NCBI RefSeq assembly: GCF_015223065.1
Contig: NZ_JADFBY010000001.1
Span: forward strand, 868,001-932,000
Direction of reading: 5' to 3'
Origin: Mucilaginibacter sp. JRF
Lineage (GTDB): Bacteria; Bacteroidota; Bacteroidia; Sphingobacteriales; Sphingobacteriaceae
DNA: 64,000 nt
Below are positions 34,959-45,614 of this stretch, piece by piece. The notes under the pieces are model-generated. The model made no database searches and was not told the origin of the DNA. It saw only the letters and a program-made list of their open reading frames with translations. Every line of letters starts with the position of its first letter. Positions within the stretch are counted from its first letter, which is position 1. The position numbers and the translations under genes are program-made.

Positions 34959-36050
34959 ATGGCTAAACTTCAACGTAGTGTACTTGTACTTTTTCTTTTA
35001 TTTCTGCTTATCAGCGGGCTGTATTTCGCGAAAGAGTTTTTAGTTCCTATCACCATATCGGGATTGTTTGCCATGTTGTTTATCGGCTTCAGCAATTACC
35101 TCGAAGGCAAAGGTGCATCCCGTGGCTTTTCGGCGTTTCTGTCGGTCTTTACACTGGTTTTTTCGGTTGGAATTATTCTTTACTTGCTATCAATTCAATT
35201 AAGCGAATTTGCCAGCGATGTTGATGTAATGAAACAGCGCCTGGCCGAAATGCTCTTAAATGTCAAGCAATGGCTCAATAATAAGGTAGGTATATCCATT
35301 AAACAACAGGAGGATCTGCTGAAACAACAAACACAATCAGGCGGGGCAGGTAATGCAGGTAGTATGGCAGCCGTGGTGGCCAGTTCAATAATGGGTGTTG
35401 CTGTAAATTTAGTGCTGGGTTTAGTGTATATGTTCCTGCTGTTGTATTATCGTAGTCATATCAAAAAATTCATACTCAAAATAGTACCTGATGAACAACT
35501 GAAACGCACGGATGAAGTAGTGCATGAATCGGCCCGCGTAGCACAAAAATATTTGAGTGGCTTAAGTTTGATGATCGTGATGTTGTGGATACTATACGGC
35601 ATAGGTTTTAGTATTGTAGGGGTGGAGAATGCCATATTTTTTGCCGTACTATGCGGATTGCTGGAGATAATACCCTTTGTGGGCAACGTTACCGGTACAT
35701 CGCTTACTGTGCTGGCGGTAGTGGTACAAGGCGGCGATGGGGGCATGGTAGCCGGTGTATTGGGTACTTATTTTTTAATACAATTTACGCAGACTTATAT
35801 ATTGGAACCTTTGGTAGTAGGCGAGCAGGTTAGTGTTAACCCGCTGTTTACTATAATAGCCATTGTGTTGGGCGAATTGATTTGGGGCGTGCCAGGAATG
35901 ATTTTGGCCATACCCTGCATCGGTATCATAAAAATTATTTGCGATAATGTGCCCGAACTTAAACCCTATGGTTTCCTGATCGGCTCGCAAGGTAAAAAGT
36001 CGAATACCGGTATATTAGATAAGATCAGATCCATTTTTAAAAAGAATTAG
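34959..36050 (+). CDS. AI-2E family transporter (PF01594)
   Basis: This 363-residue inner membrane protein shows the standard layout of the family: two or three N-terminal spans (VLVLFLLFLLISGLYF), a soluble amphipathic segment with VKQWLNNKVGI, then several spans including YGIGFSIVGVENAIFFAVLCGLLEIIPFVGN and TQTYILEPLVVGEQVSVNPL. The PFVGN and P-L-V-G-E motifs are conserved in the family. Members have been linked to autoinducer-2 export, Na+/H+ exchange and other roles, so the function here is open. Confidence 0.9.
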   Translation: MAKLQRSVLVLFLLFLLISGLYFAKEFLVPITISGLFAMLFIGFSNYLEGKGASRGFSAFLSVFTLVFSVGIILYLLSIQLSEFASDVDVMKQRLAEMLLNVKQWLNNKVGISIKQQEDLLKQQTQSGGAGNAGSMAAVVASSIMGVAVNLVLGLVYMFLLLYYRSHIKKFILKIVPDEQLKRTDEVVHESARVAQKYLSGLSLMIVMLWILYGIGFSIVGVENAIFFAVLCGLLEIIPFVGNVTGTSLTVLAVVVQGGDGGMVAGVLGTYFLIQFTQTYILEPLVVGEQVSVNPLFTIIAIVLGELIWGVPGMILAIPCIGIIKIICDNVPELKPYGFLIGSQGKKSNTGILDKIRSIFKKN

Positions 36051-36126
36051 CGGTATAGTTATTGTTTCACCTAAACTGATAGCGTATTGACCAACAATGC
36101 GCAATGTTAAACTAAATACCACAGTT

Positions 36127-36306
36127 ATGAAAAAGGGACAGGATTTAAGAAACAGCGGAAACTTTCAGGGAAATTCCATTGCCGACAGGGCTTTCACCAA
36201 TAGCAGGGAGGTAGCCAAATCAAAAGGAATTACCAACGGCGGGGCACAACGGTCAGACCAAACATCTAACAGAGATAACCTCCGTAAGTACGAGAATAAA
36301 CACTAA
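36127..36306 (+). CDS. Small hydrophilic protein of unknown function
   Basis: This 59-residue protein (if started at ATG 36127; a further in-frame ATG at 36097 would add ten residues that look less coding-like) is rich in Asn, Ser, Lys, Arg and Gly, with no Cys or hydrophobic core: KKGQDLRNSGNFQGNS, RSDQTSNRDNLRKYENKH. It looks intrinsically disordered, like small stress-induced proteins, but I cannot name a family. A strong terminator follows directly, which supports it as a real transcribed unit after the AI-2E gene. Confidence 0.55.
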   Translation: MKKGQDLRNSGNFQGNSIADRAFTNSREVAKSKGITNGGAQRSDQTSNRDNLRKYENKH

Positions 36307-36312
36307 TAACAA

Positions 36313-36342
36313 ATAATGCCCCACCAAACGGTGGGGCATTAT
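36313..36342. terminator. Bidirectional terminator
   Basis: A perfect 13-bp stem (ATAATGCCCCACC with GGTGGGGCATTAT) with loop AAAC lies 7 nt after the small plus-strand gene and upstream of the convergent response regulator stop. Confidence 0.88.
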
Positions 36343-36369
36343 AATATAATAAGTTAAAATATCGCTTAA

Positions 36370-37059
36370 CTAAGCGCCGAATTTATAACCTACACCTTTT
36401 ACGGTTGAGATGTATTCTTCGCCTAATTTTTCGCGTAGTTTGCGTATGTGAACGTCAATTGTACGGTTGGTAACGATAACCGAATCTTCCCAAATATTTT
36501 TTAATATCACCTCGCGGGTATAAACTTTGCCCGGTTTTGATGCCAGCAGGTAAAGCAGTTCAAATTCCTTTTTAGCAAGAACTATCTTTTCGCCGCTTTT
36601 AAATACCAGGTAAGCCTCACGGTCAATCACAAGGTCTTCTATCTCCAGTTTGTTGTCAACTACTTCTTCGGCAGGAGCGTTGCGTCGTAAAATAGCGTTA
36701 ATGCGGCTTACCAAGGCACGTGGCTTAATAGGTTTGGCTATGTAATCATCAGCGCCAACGTTAAAACCTGCAATTTCAGAGTATTCTTCGCTACGGGCGG
36801 TTAAAAATACCATAAAGGTATTTTTAAACTCAGGCATGGTACGCATAATGCGACAGGCCTCGATACCATCCATCTTAGGCATCATAATATCAAGTACTAT
36901 CAAATCGGGTAGGGTTCTTTTAGCCTCGGTAACAGCCTCCTGGCCATTATGTGCCAAAAACACCTGGTAACCTTCTTTTTTTAAATTGTACTCTATCAGC
37001 TCTAATATATCCGGTTCGTCATCAACAATAAGAATTTTCTGTTTAGTAGCGTAGCTCAT
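36370..37059 (-). CDS. OmpR/PhoB-family response regulator
   Basis: This 229-residue protein has an N-terminal receiver domain (KILIVDDEPDILELIEYNL; phospho-acceptor D57 in LIVLDIMMPKMDG; the conserved Lys in DDYIAKPIKP). A C-terminal winged helix follows (ELLYLLASKPGKVYTREVILKNIW, TIDVHIRKLREKLG, VKGVGYKF). It resembles the PhoB/RprY-like regulator found in nearly all Bacteroidota. No histidine kinase is adjacent; the nearest kinase is the orphan at 45.6 kb. Targets are not visible. Confidence 0.93.
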   Translation of the reverse strand: MSYATKQKILIVDDEPDILELIEYNLKKEGYQVFLAHNGQEAVTEAKRTLPDLIVLDIMMPKMDGIEACRIMRTMPEFKNTFMVFLTARSEEYSEIAGFNVGADDYIAKPIKPRALVSRINAILRRNAPAEEVVDNKLEIEDLVIDREAYLVFKSGEKIVLAKKEFELLYLLASKPGKVYTREVILKNIWEDSVIVTNRTIDVHIRKLREKLGEEYISTVKGVGYKFGA

Positions 37060-37154
37060 CAGGTTAAATTTTTGCTATAAAAGTATACGCTTAATTATAG
37101 TAAATGGTTAATGTAATATTAATTAATTGTTAAGCGTTACTTTGGTTTAACAAT

Positions 37155-38276
37155 TTATTGAGGCTTGCTAAAAGTTTTCTTTAAAAATTCTTCAAGTTGA
37201 GGGCCGGTAATATTCTTGGCAACAATAACTCCGTTAGGGTCAATTATAAAGTTTGATGGTATGGCCGTGATCTGATACATACGTTCAACAGGGCCTTCAA
37301 ATCCTTTTAAATTTGAGGCATGCGCCCAGGTTAAACCATCCTTTTTAATAGCGGCTTGCCATTTGGCTTTATCATCATCAAGAGATACGCCCAATATATT
37401 CAGGCCTTTTGATTTATACAGATTGTATTGTTTAACCACGTTCGGATTTTCCTGGCGACATGGCGCACACCATGAGGCCCAAAAGTCTATCATCAGGTAT
37501 TTGCCTTTATAATCAGCCAGGCTGATGTTTTTACCATCAATATTAGGTATAGTAAAATCCTGTGCTTTTTGACCTACAGATACGGGCTTAATAGCTATCA
37601 TTTGCGCAACGAAACGCTGAATGATGGGATTGTCCTTAAATTTATCTTTTATGGCCTCAGCATAAGCTATTAGCTGTTGTTCGTAAGTACGTGGGTCGAC
37701 AGAGGTTGCGGCGTAAAATCCGGCTAATGAACTTTTGTTGGCATCCGCAAAATCCATAGCTGCTTTATTATAATCAGCTAAATTTTTCAGGAATGCAGGG
37801 CGATAGATGTTCAACAACGAATCAGACTGTTTGCCCAGCGCCTGAGATTTTGCTTCGAATTCCTCAGATAATTTGGTGTTGCGCTCAGCAAAAACACCTG
37901 TTTTTTGGTGGAACTCCTTTAGCTTTTCCGATTCTTCTGAACCCTTTATTTCGTAGCCATTTTTGGTATCGGCAGCTTTAAAGGTTATTTCCTCGCCATT
38001 TTTCGCGATCAGGTCGTACTCATTTTCGCCAACTTTTAAGCGGTAAAATGCCGCGTATGGCGATATGCCTTTTACCTCGAACTTACCATCCTGTATGGTG
38101 GCCGAATCAACCGGGCGCAGCTCGGTGCTATCCATTTGTAACAGCTGAACTTGTTTGGCATCGCCGGGATTTTTGATCTCGCCGGTAACGGTGAATGATG
38201 CTGAATCTTTATTACTACAGGCAAACATAAATAATGTGCCTGCCATTAGTGTATATTGTGCTAAACGGAATTTCAT
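37155..38276 (-). CDS. TlpA-like thiol-disulfide oxidoreductase lipoprotein with DUF4369
   Basis: This 373-residue lipoprotein (FMFACSN, Cys20) has an N-terminal DUF4369-type beta domain (FTVTGEIKNPGDAKQVQLLQ), a helical linker rich in Glu/Lys (about 130-190) and a C-terminal thioredoxin domain with the active site WASWCAPCRQE and cis-Pro region TAIPSNFIID. Such proteins are common in Bacteroidota and reduce periplasmic or outer-membrane disulfides, for example in cytochrome c maturation or oxidative stress. Its ATG overlaps the gatB stop (ATGA), which implies translational coupling despite unrelated roles. Confidence 0.92.
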   Translation of the reverse strand: MKFRLAQYTLMAGTLFMFACSNKDSASFTVTGEIKNPGDAKQVQLLQMDSTELRPVDSATIQDGKFEVKGISPYAAFYRLKVGENEYDLIAKNGEEITFKAADTKNGYEIKGSEESEKLKEFHQKTGVFAERNTKLSEEFEAKSQALGKQSDSLLNIYRPAFLKNLADYNKAAMDFADANKSSLAGFYAATSVDPRTYEQQLIAYAEAIKDKFKDNPIIQRFVAQMIAIKPVSVGQKAQDFTIPNIDGKNISLADYKGKYLMIDFWASWCAPCRQENPNVVKQYNLYKSKGLNILGVSLDDDKAKWQAAIKKDGLTWAHASNLKGFEGPVERMYQITAIPSNFIIDPNGVIVAKNITGPQLEEFLKKTFSKPQ

Positions 38277-39745
38277 TTACTTGCTTCTAATTGCTTTATC
38301 AATAACTGGTTAGTTTTTTGCGGGTCTATCTTACCCTTTGAGCGTTTCATAACCTCGCCCATAAATAAACCCAAAACGCCTTTTTTACCCTTATGGTATT
38401 CCTTTACCTTGTCAGGATACTTGGCCAGCGCTTCGCGGATGAATTCTTCAACCTCATTACCATCGGCAGTAATAAGCAGGTTAAGTTCCTGTGCTAATTG
38501 CGCGGCTTTTTTGGCTGGTTGCTCAAGCAGGGCAGGGAATAGCTTATGCGCGGCAACAGTATTGTTTATTTTACCTTGTTCTATCAACTCAATAATACCG
38601 GCAATATGCTCAGGCGTTACGGCCAAAGTGCTAATTGAATGCCCTTTCTCGTTAAGGTATGATTTTACGGGGCCCATTAACCAGTGCGCGGCCGCTTTGT
38701 AGTTGGTGGTCTTTTGCGTTAACTGCTCAAAAAATAAAGCCACATCATGGTCGGCGGTAAGTACACCAGCATCATAATCACTTAAGCCAAGCTCGTTAAC
38801 ATACCTGTTATATAACTGTTGCGGCAGAGCTGGGAGTTGGGCTCGTATTTGCTCCACATAATCCTCGGTTAAAACCAGCGGTTGCAAGTCAGGCTCCGGG
38901 AAATAGCGGTAATCATTAGCCATTTCTTTGCTACGTAATACTGATGTTTCACCGGTATCAGCATCAAAATTCAAGGTGTTTTGGTCGATATGGCCACCAG
39001 CCTCAATAACACTTATCTGGCGTGCGAATTCATGCTCGATAGCGCGCTGCACATTACGGATAGAGTTCAGGTTTTTCACCTCGCAACGGTTGCCATATTC
39101 GGTTTGCCCATGTAAGCGTACCGATATATTGGCATCGCAACGCATACTGCCTTCTTCCATATTGCCATCGCAAATATTCAGGTAGCGCAATAATCGGCGA
39201 ACCTCGGTCAAAAACTGACCGGCTTCCTCAGCGCTGCGAAGATCGGGTTGTGTTACTATCTCTAATAAAGGCACACCGGCACGGTTAAGGTCAATCAAAG
39301 AGTCGGTATGGTGCCCATCGTGCGAACTTTTACCGGCATCTTCTTCCATGTGGATATGGTGCAGGGCAACATTTTTACTTGACCCATTGCTTAGTTTTAC
39401 CTGCACATAACCGCCCAGGCATATTGGTGCCTGATCCTGCGAGATTTGATACCCTTTGGGCAGATCGGCATAAAAATAATTTTTACGGGCGAATGAGTTG
39501 TGTTTATTGATAGCGCAATTACAGGCCAAACCCATTTTTACGGCATATTCAACCGCGGTTTTATTAGTAAAAGGCAATGTACCCGGATGCCCTAATGATA
39601 CCATACTGATATGGTGGTTGGGCTCGGCACCGAATGCTGCTGAATCAGCCGAAAACATTTTGCTTTGTGTAGATAGCTGGGCATGAACCTCTAAACCAAC
39701 TACCAGCTCGTATTTATCGCTCAGGCCGTCTGTAAAACTCGTCAT
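38273..39745 (-). CDS. gatB: Asp-tRNA(Asn)/Glu-tRNA(Gln) amidotransferase subunit B
   Basis: This 490-residue protein is GatB, the kinase/binding subunit of GatCAB that converts misacylated Glu-tRNA(Gln) or Asp-tRNA(Asn) to the correct amides. Motifs include YELVVGLEVHAQL at the start, YFYADLPKGYQISQ, HIHMEEDAGKS, DLNRAGVPLLEIVT, RCDANISVR and the C-terminal YqeY-like tail (VMKRSKGKIDP). Length is normal. gatA and gatC are not in the window. A TATATTTG box lies 31 nt upstream on the same strand. Confidence 0.97.
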   Translation of the reverse strand: MTSFTDGLSDKYELVVGLEVHAQLSTQSKMFSADSAAFGAEPNHHISMVSLGHPGTLPFTNKTAVEYAVKMGLACNCAINKHNSFARKNYFYADLPKGYQISQDQAPICLGGYVQVKLSNGSSKNVALHHIHMEEDAGKSSHDGHHTDSLIDLNRAGVPLLEIVTQPDLRSAEEAGQFLTEVRRLLRYLNICDGNMEEGSMRCDANISVRLHGQTEYGNRCEVKNLNSIRNVQRAIEHEFARQISVIEAGGHIDQNTLNFDADTGETSVLRSKEMANDYRYFPEPDLQPLVLTEDYVEQIRAQLPALPQQLYNRYVNELGLSDYDAGVLTADHDVALFFEQLTQKTTNYKAAAHWLMGPVKSYLNEKGHSISTLAVTPEHIAGIIELIEQGKINNTVAAHKLFPALLEQPAKKAAQLAQELNLLITADGNEVEEFIREALAKYPDKVKEYHKGKKGVLGLFMGEVMKRSKGKIDPQKTNQLLIKQLEASK

Positions 39746-39775
39746 ATATTATTTAGTATACCGGTGGCAAAAAGC

Positions 39776-39783
39776 CAAATATA
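39776..39783 (-). promoter_or_regulatory. Candidate -7 box for gatB (TATATTTG on minus strand)
   Basis: Exact TAnnTTTG match in the 113-nt region between the divergent gatB and coaD genes; no clear -33 element. Confidence 0.5.
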
Positions 39784-39858
39784 TAAAGTTAATATCATAC
39801 TTGGCCTTAAATGCAATTTCAATAACCCGTTTCGCATTTTTTTATCATCTTTACTACC

Positions 39859-40320
39859 ATGAATATCGCCCTGTTTCCCGGTTCGTTTGATCCTGTAACC
39901 AAAGCTCACGTTGATATTGTTAAACGCTCAGTAGGCCTGTTTGATAAGGTTTATATAGGCATAGGCGTAAACAGCAGCAAACAAAGTTTTTTAAGTATCG
40001 AAAAAAGGCAGGAAATGCTAAGGGCCGTATTTGCTGATCAAGCTAAAATAAATATTGTAGCCTATGAAGGCCTTACGGTTGATTTTTGCCGCAGCATTGA
40101 TGCCAACTACATGATCAGGGGGATACGTACTGTGTCCGACTTTGAGTACGAAAAGGCCATAGCCCAAATGAACCACACCCTGGCGCCTGATATTGAGAGC
40201 ATTTTTATTGTAAGCAAGCCAGGTCACTCGGCCATAAGCTCAACCATAGTGCGCGATGTTTTGCGCCATGGGGGAGATATAAGCCAGTTCATCCCTAAAG
40301 AAGCACTGGCCTTTCTTTAA
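39859..40320 (+). CDS. coaD: Phosphopantetheine adenylyltransferase
   Basis: This 153-residue enzyme performs the penultimate step of coenzyme A synthesis, joining ATP and 4'-phosphopantetheine to form dephospho-CoA. The nucleotidyltransferase motif is ALFPGSFDPVTKAHVDIV (T-x-x-H with TKAH rather than TNGH), with YMIRGIRTVSDFEYE and the ISST motif (SAISSTIVRD) near the end. Length is typical. Its last 26 nt overlap the end of the convergent NUDIX gene. Confidence 0.96.
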   Translation: MNIALFPGSFDPVTKAHVDIVKRSVGLFDKVYIGIGVNSSKQSFLSIEKRQEMLRAVFADQAKINIVAYEGLTVDFCRSIDANYMIRGIRTVSDFEYEKAIAQMNHTLAPDIESIFIVSKPGHSAISSTIVRDVLRHGGDISQFIPKEALAFL

Positions 40321-40927
40321 CCAATTTTGTTTTTACCAGCACATCAATAATTGATGGAAAAGTATTTTGCAATATAGTATCAACCTGGTTCTTTTTAAAC
40401 CAGCGTACATCGGTAATGCCTTCCTCTTTTTGTGGCTTAAGCTTTTCGTTGCCCTTATGTTTCATGGCATACCAATGTGTTTTCTTTAAAACCACCTGGC
40501 GTTTTATGGTATACACATGATAGGTTTTGCAGATCTTATCGCCCAGCTTGCTTACCGTAATGCCGCATTCTTCTTCTACCTCACGTACGGCACCTTCCTT
40601 ACGGCTCTCATCTTTTTCGAGTTTGCCTTTGGGCAGATCCCATTTATCGTTACGATAGATGAATAAATAGTTACCCTCATCATTCTTTACTAAGCCACCC
40701 GCAGCCTCTATCAGCGTAATGCTTTTCTCTACATTCCTGATAAATTCCTTAGCATCCTCACACACCACATAAAACTGGCCTATGTTGTATTTGAGTATCT
40801 TTGGATAGATTGTTTTCAGATTAAAGGTTTGACCGTCAATTAATTGATGGTTCTCTACATTCTCGGGGGCTTTTTCTGTTATCAGAATAACCTTTTCGTT
40901 AATATAAATTCTGTATTTTTGGGCCAT
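40295..40927 (-). CDS. NUDIX hydrolase with N-terminal extension
   Basis: This 210-residue protein has a Nudix box, GKLEKDESRKEGAVREVEEE followed by CGI, at about 100-122, which fits G-x5-E-x7-REUxEExGU with all metal-binding Glu residues. The first 80 residues form a separate small domain (YRIYINEKVILITEKAPENV) seen in a Bacteroidota subgroup. A nucleotide-diphosphate substrate is likely but not specified by sequence. Its ATG and the pyrE ATG overlap on opposite strands inside the tetranucleotide CATG, and its 3' end overlaps coaD, so the gene has no free flanks. Confidence 0.92.
   Translation of the reverse strand: MAQKYRIYINEKVILITEKAPENVENHQLIDGQTFNLKTIYPKILKYNIGQFYVVCEDAKEFIRNVEKSITLIEAAGGLVKNDEGNYLFIYRNDKWDLPKGKLEKDESRKEGAVREVEEECGITVSKLGDKICKTYHVYTIKRQVVLKKTHWYAMKHKGNEKLKPQKEEGITDVRWFKKNQVDTILQNTFPSIIDVLVKTKLVKERPVLL
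40914..40921 (+). promoter_or_regulatory. Candidate pyrE -7 box (TATTTTTG) inside the NUDIX coding start
   Basis: Exact TAnnTTTG match ending 4 nt before the pyrE ATG and lying within the first codons of the divergent NUDIX gene. The transcript would start at or very near the ATG. Confidence 0.5.
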
Positions 40928-41567
40928 GTTTAATTATACTGAGACGGAACAGCAGGTAGCCGAATTCCTGTTGCAAATTAAAGCAATTAAATTACAACCT
41001 AACAATCCTTTTACATGGGCGTCGGGCTGGAAATCGCCAATTTATTGTGATAATCGTATTACATTGTCACATCCGTCAATTCGTACCTACATCCGGCAAA
41101 GACTTTCAGCGTTAATTCAGGAAGAATTTGGCGCTGTTGGTTGCATAGCCGGTGTTGCAACGGCAGGTATTCCGCAAGGCGCTTTAGTAGCGCAGGAGTT
41201 AGGTTTACCATTTGTTTATGTTAGAGCCAAGGCCAAAGAGCATGGTCGTGGTAATTTGATTGAGGGTGATGTACTTACCGGTAAAAGGGTAGTGGTTATC
41301 GAGGATCTGATATCAACCGGCAAAAGCAGCTTGCAGGCTGTTGAGGCTTTACGCGATGCTGAATATGATGTAGCCGGCCTTGCCGCTATTTTTAGCTATG
41401 GCTTTGATGTAGCAACCGAAAATTTTAAAGAAGCACGCTGCCCGTTCTTCACATTATCAAACTACGGGGCACTGTTAAAATATGCCGAAGAACATCAGTA
41501 CATTTTACCTGCTGATGTAGAATTGTTAAAGCAATGGCGTAGTAACCCTGAAAACTGGGGACAATAA
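40926..41567 (+). CDS. pyrE: Orotate phosphoribosyltransferase
   Basis: This 213-residue enzyme converts orotate and PRPP to orotidine 5'-monophosphate in pyrimidine synthesis. It shows the type I PRTase signature RVVVIEDLISTGKSSLQAV, the N-terminal FTWASGWKSPIYCDNR and the loop YVRAKAKEHGRGNLIEG with the catalytic Lys residues. The frame begins at ATG 40926, sharing CATG with the NUDIX gene. The SRPBCC gene follows after 13 nt. Confidence 0.96.
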   Translation: MFNYTETEQQVAEFLLQIKAIKLQPNNPFTWASGWKSPIYCDNRITLSHPSIRTYIRQRLSALIQEEFGAVGCIAGVATAGIPQGALVAQELGLPFVYVRAKAKEHGRGNLIEGDVLTGKRVVVIEDLISTGKSSLQAVEALRDAEYDVAGLAAIFSYGFDVATENFKEARCPFFTLSNYGALLKYAEEHQYILPADVELLKQWRSNPENWGQ

Positions 41568-41580
41568 GAAATTTTTATAT

Positions 41581-41976
41581 ATGACCGTTTTTGAAAGCGT
41601 AGTACATGTTGAAAGGCCCGTGGCCGAACTATTTGCTTTTTTAAGCGATATGAATAACCATCAGCAGTTGATGCCGCCACATATTCAGAATTGGCGCTCA
41701 ACCGCTGATGAGATCAGCTTCAGCATACAAAACATGGCCAACCTGCGCCTTGTTGTTGATCACCGCATCGAAAATACCGAGATCAGTATCACGACCGTAG
41801 ACCAGCCGCCATTTAAAGTTAATTTTAAATGGTTACTCGCGCAGGAGGCAGGGTATACCAGTGTACAGTATACCATTACCGCTGAACTTAATATGATGAT
41901 GAAAATGTTTGCTTCGGGGCCGTTACAAAAACTGGCTGATCACGAAACTACCGCGTTAGCGGCACTATTTTCATAA
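41581..41976 (+). CDS. SRPBCC/START-like domain protein
   Basis: This 131-residue single-domain protein begins FESVVHVERPVAELFAFLSDMNNHQQLMP, the usual start of the SRPBCC helix-grip fold, and ends with the long C-terminal helix (NMMMKMFASGPLQKLADHETTALAALF). Members bind hydrophobic ligands or act as cyclases or chaperone partners; here no function is evident. It is 13 nt after pyrE, so it is very likely co-transcribed with it. Confidence 0.85.
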   Translation: MTVFESVVHVERPVAELFAFLSDMNNHQQLMPPHIQNWRSTADEISFSIQNMANLRLVVDHRIENTEISITTVDQPPFKVNFKWLLAQEAGYTSVQYTITAELNMMMKMFASGPLQKLADHETTALAALFS

Positions 41977-41987
41977 TTGGTTTGTTA

Positions 41988-42074
41988 TTAATAAAGGCCT
42001 CTGTGCGAGGTTGACTTACGTGATAGTACCAACAATACGTTGACAACTACCAAACCTATAATTAAAGCTACCAT
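41988..42074 (-). CDS. Possible 28-residue membrane microprotein
   Basis: A minus-strand ATG at 42072-42074 opens a 28-codon frame ending in TAA. It encodes MVALIIGLVVVNVLLVLSRK and a short basic, polar tail (STSHRGLY). This is one membrane span followed by positive charges, the layout of a real small membrane protein. The frame stays open further upstream without another ATG (adding FFSRFFNINV). It lies in a long gene-poor spacer 11 nt past the SRPBCC stop. I know no family; coding status is uncertain. Confidence 0.35.
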   Translation of the reverse strand: MVALIIGLVVVNVLLVLSRKSTSHRGLY

Positions 42075-44124
<2,050 letters not shown>

Positions 44125-44143
44125 TTAAATACAAGCATTAATT

Positions 44144-44172
44144 AAACCCTGCCGGTAACCCGCGCAGGGTTT
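44144..44172 (+). terminator. Terminator after the ABC-F gene
   Basis: A 9-bp stem (AAACCCTGC with GCAGGGTTT) and 11-nt loop are followed by TTTATATTTG. The T-tract merges with the -7 box of the next gene. Confidence 0.7.
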
Positions 44173-44173
44173 T

Positions 44174-44181
44174 TATATTTG
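44174..44181 (+). promoter_or_regulatory. Candidate -7 box for the RecD-like helicase gene (TATATTTG)
   Basis: Exact TAnnTTTG match, ending 5 nt before the GTG start and directly following the terminator stem of the ABC-F gene. Confidence 0.5.
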
Positions 44182-44186
44182 TTACT

Positions 44187-45614
44187 GTGTCGTCAATAGA
44201 AAATATCCGTAAAGCATTCCCCCATGAACCTACTGAGCAGCAATATGAGCTATTCGGCGTGTTGCATCGCTTTTTGCTGAGCGATGATGGCGACGAGTGC
44301 TTTATTATGAAAGGATACGCCGGTACTGGTAAAACCACCATTTTAGGCGCGCTGGTAAAGGCTCTACGCAGCTACAACTACAAGTTCGTGCTGTTGGCGC
44401 CTACGGGGCGTGCGGCAAAGGTGATAACGGGTTACTCGGGGCGAAAAGCGTTTACTATCCACAAGCGTATCTATCGTAAAAAATCGGCTTTAAATGTTGA
44501 TGAAAGCTTTAGCCTGGCCGAGAACATGGCAAGCAATACCATATTTATTGTTGATGAGGCTTCCATGATATCTGACGAGTTGAACGGCAATAACCGTGAA
44601 ACTTTGTTGAATGACTTGGTTAGATACGTTTATAATACCAACAATTGCAAACTAATGCTGGTTGGTGATACGGCCCAGCTTCCGCCTGTTGGTTCTATGG
44701 AAAGCCCGGCATTGGATGTGGAGTTAATGAGGGGGCAGTACGGATTAACCATATTCAGTTATGAACTTACGGATGTACTCCGCCAGCAAAAAAACTCGGG
44801 TATATTGTATAATGTAACCAACGTGCGTAACCAAATACGATTGGAAGATACCCAGATGCCCCACATTGTTACCAAAGGCTATAAGGATGTTTTTAGAATG
44901 GGGAGCGATAGGTTGGAGGATGGCCTTAACTACGCCTACAGTAAATACGGGCACGAGAGCACGCTGATCATCTGCCGGTCAAACAAAAATGCCAACCTGT
45001 ATAACCGGCAAATACGTGCCCGCATATTATGGCGCGAAGAAGAACTTACCGGCGGCGACCAGATAATGGTAGTGAAGAACAACTATTTTTGGCTGAACGA
45101 TAAGGAGGAGGGAAGTACAGGTTTTATTGCCAATGGCGATATTGCCCGTATACGTAAGGTGCGTGGTATTGAAGAAATGTACGGCTTTCGTTTCGCTAAC
45201 GTGCAACTGGAATTTATTGATTATGCCGAAGACCCGATAGTTGATTGTAAGGTGTTGTTAGACACACTCTATTCCGAATCTCCGGCACTGCAATCAATCG
45301 ACCAAAAGCGCTTTTACCTGGAGGTAATGAAGGATTATGTGCACCTGCATGGCAAACGTGCACAGCACGAGGAACTAAAACTCAACCCATATTACAATGC
45401 CCTGCAAATTAAGTTCGCTTACGCTATAACCTGCCATAAAGCGCAAGGCGGCCAATGGCCGGCCGTATTTGTTGATCAGGGTTTTTTAACTGAGGAAATG
45501 GTAAATATGGATTTTCTCCGCTGGTTCTATACGGCCTGCACCCGCGCGACCGATGAACTTTATCTAGTCAACTTTAACGAAAAGTTTTTTGGCGGAGAGC
45601 CGGTTAGCGATTAG
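44187..45614 (+). CDS. RecD/Dda-like SF1 DNA helicase
   Basis: This 475-residue superfamily 1 helicase has Walker A MKGYAGTGKTT, motif Ia LLAPTGRAAKV, motif II FIVDEASMI, motif III LMLVGDTAQLPPVGS, and a C-terminal UvrD_C_2-type region with FAYAITCHKAQGGQWPAVFVD (motif V) and FYTACTRATDELYLV (motif VI). It is much shorter than RecD or RecD2 and lacks the RecD2 helix-hairpin-helix region, so it is closer to small Dda/Pif1-like enzymes of Bacteroidota. The start is a GTG at 44187, which gives SSIENIRKAFPHEPTEQQ. It probably acts in DNA repair or replication restart. It overlaps the convergent histidine kinase by 4 nt. Confidence 0.92.
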   Translation: MSSIENIRKAFPHEPTEQQYELFGVLHRFLLSDDGDECFIMKGYAGTGKTTILGALVKALRSYNYKFVLLAPTGRAAKVITGYSGRKAFTIHKRIYRKKSALNVDESFSLAENMASNTIFIVDEASMISDELNGNNRETLLNDLVRYVYNTNNCKLMLVGDTAQLPPVGSMESPALDVELMRGQYGLTIFSYELTDVLRQQKNSGILYNVTNVRNQIRLEDTQMPHIVTKGYKDVFRMGSDRLEDGLNYAYSKYGHESTLIICRSNKNANLYNRQIRARILWREEELTGGDQIMVVKNNYFWLNDKEEGSTGFIANGDIARIRKVRGIEEMYGFRFANVQLEFIDYAEDPIVDCKVLLDTLYSESPALQSIDQKRFYLEVMKDYVHLHGKRAQHEELKLNPYYNALQIKFAYAITCHKAQGGQWPAVFVDQGFLTEEMVNMDFLRWFYTACTRATDELYLVNFNEKFFGGEPVSD

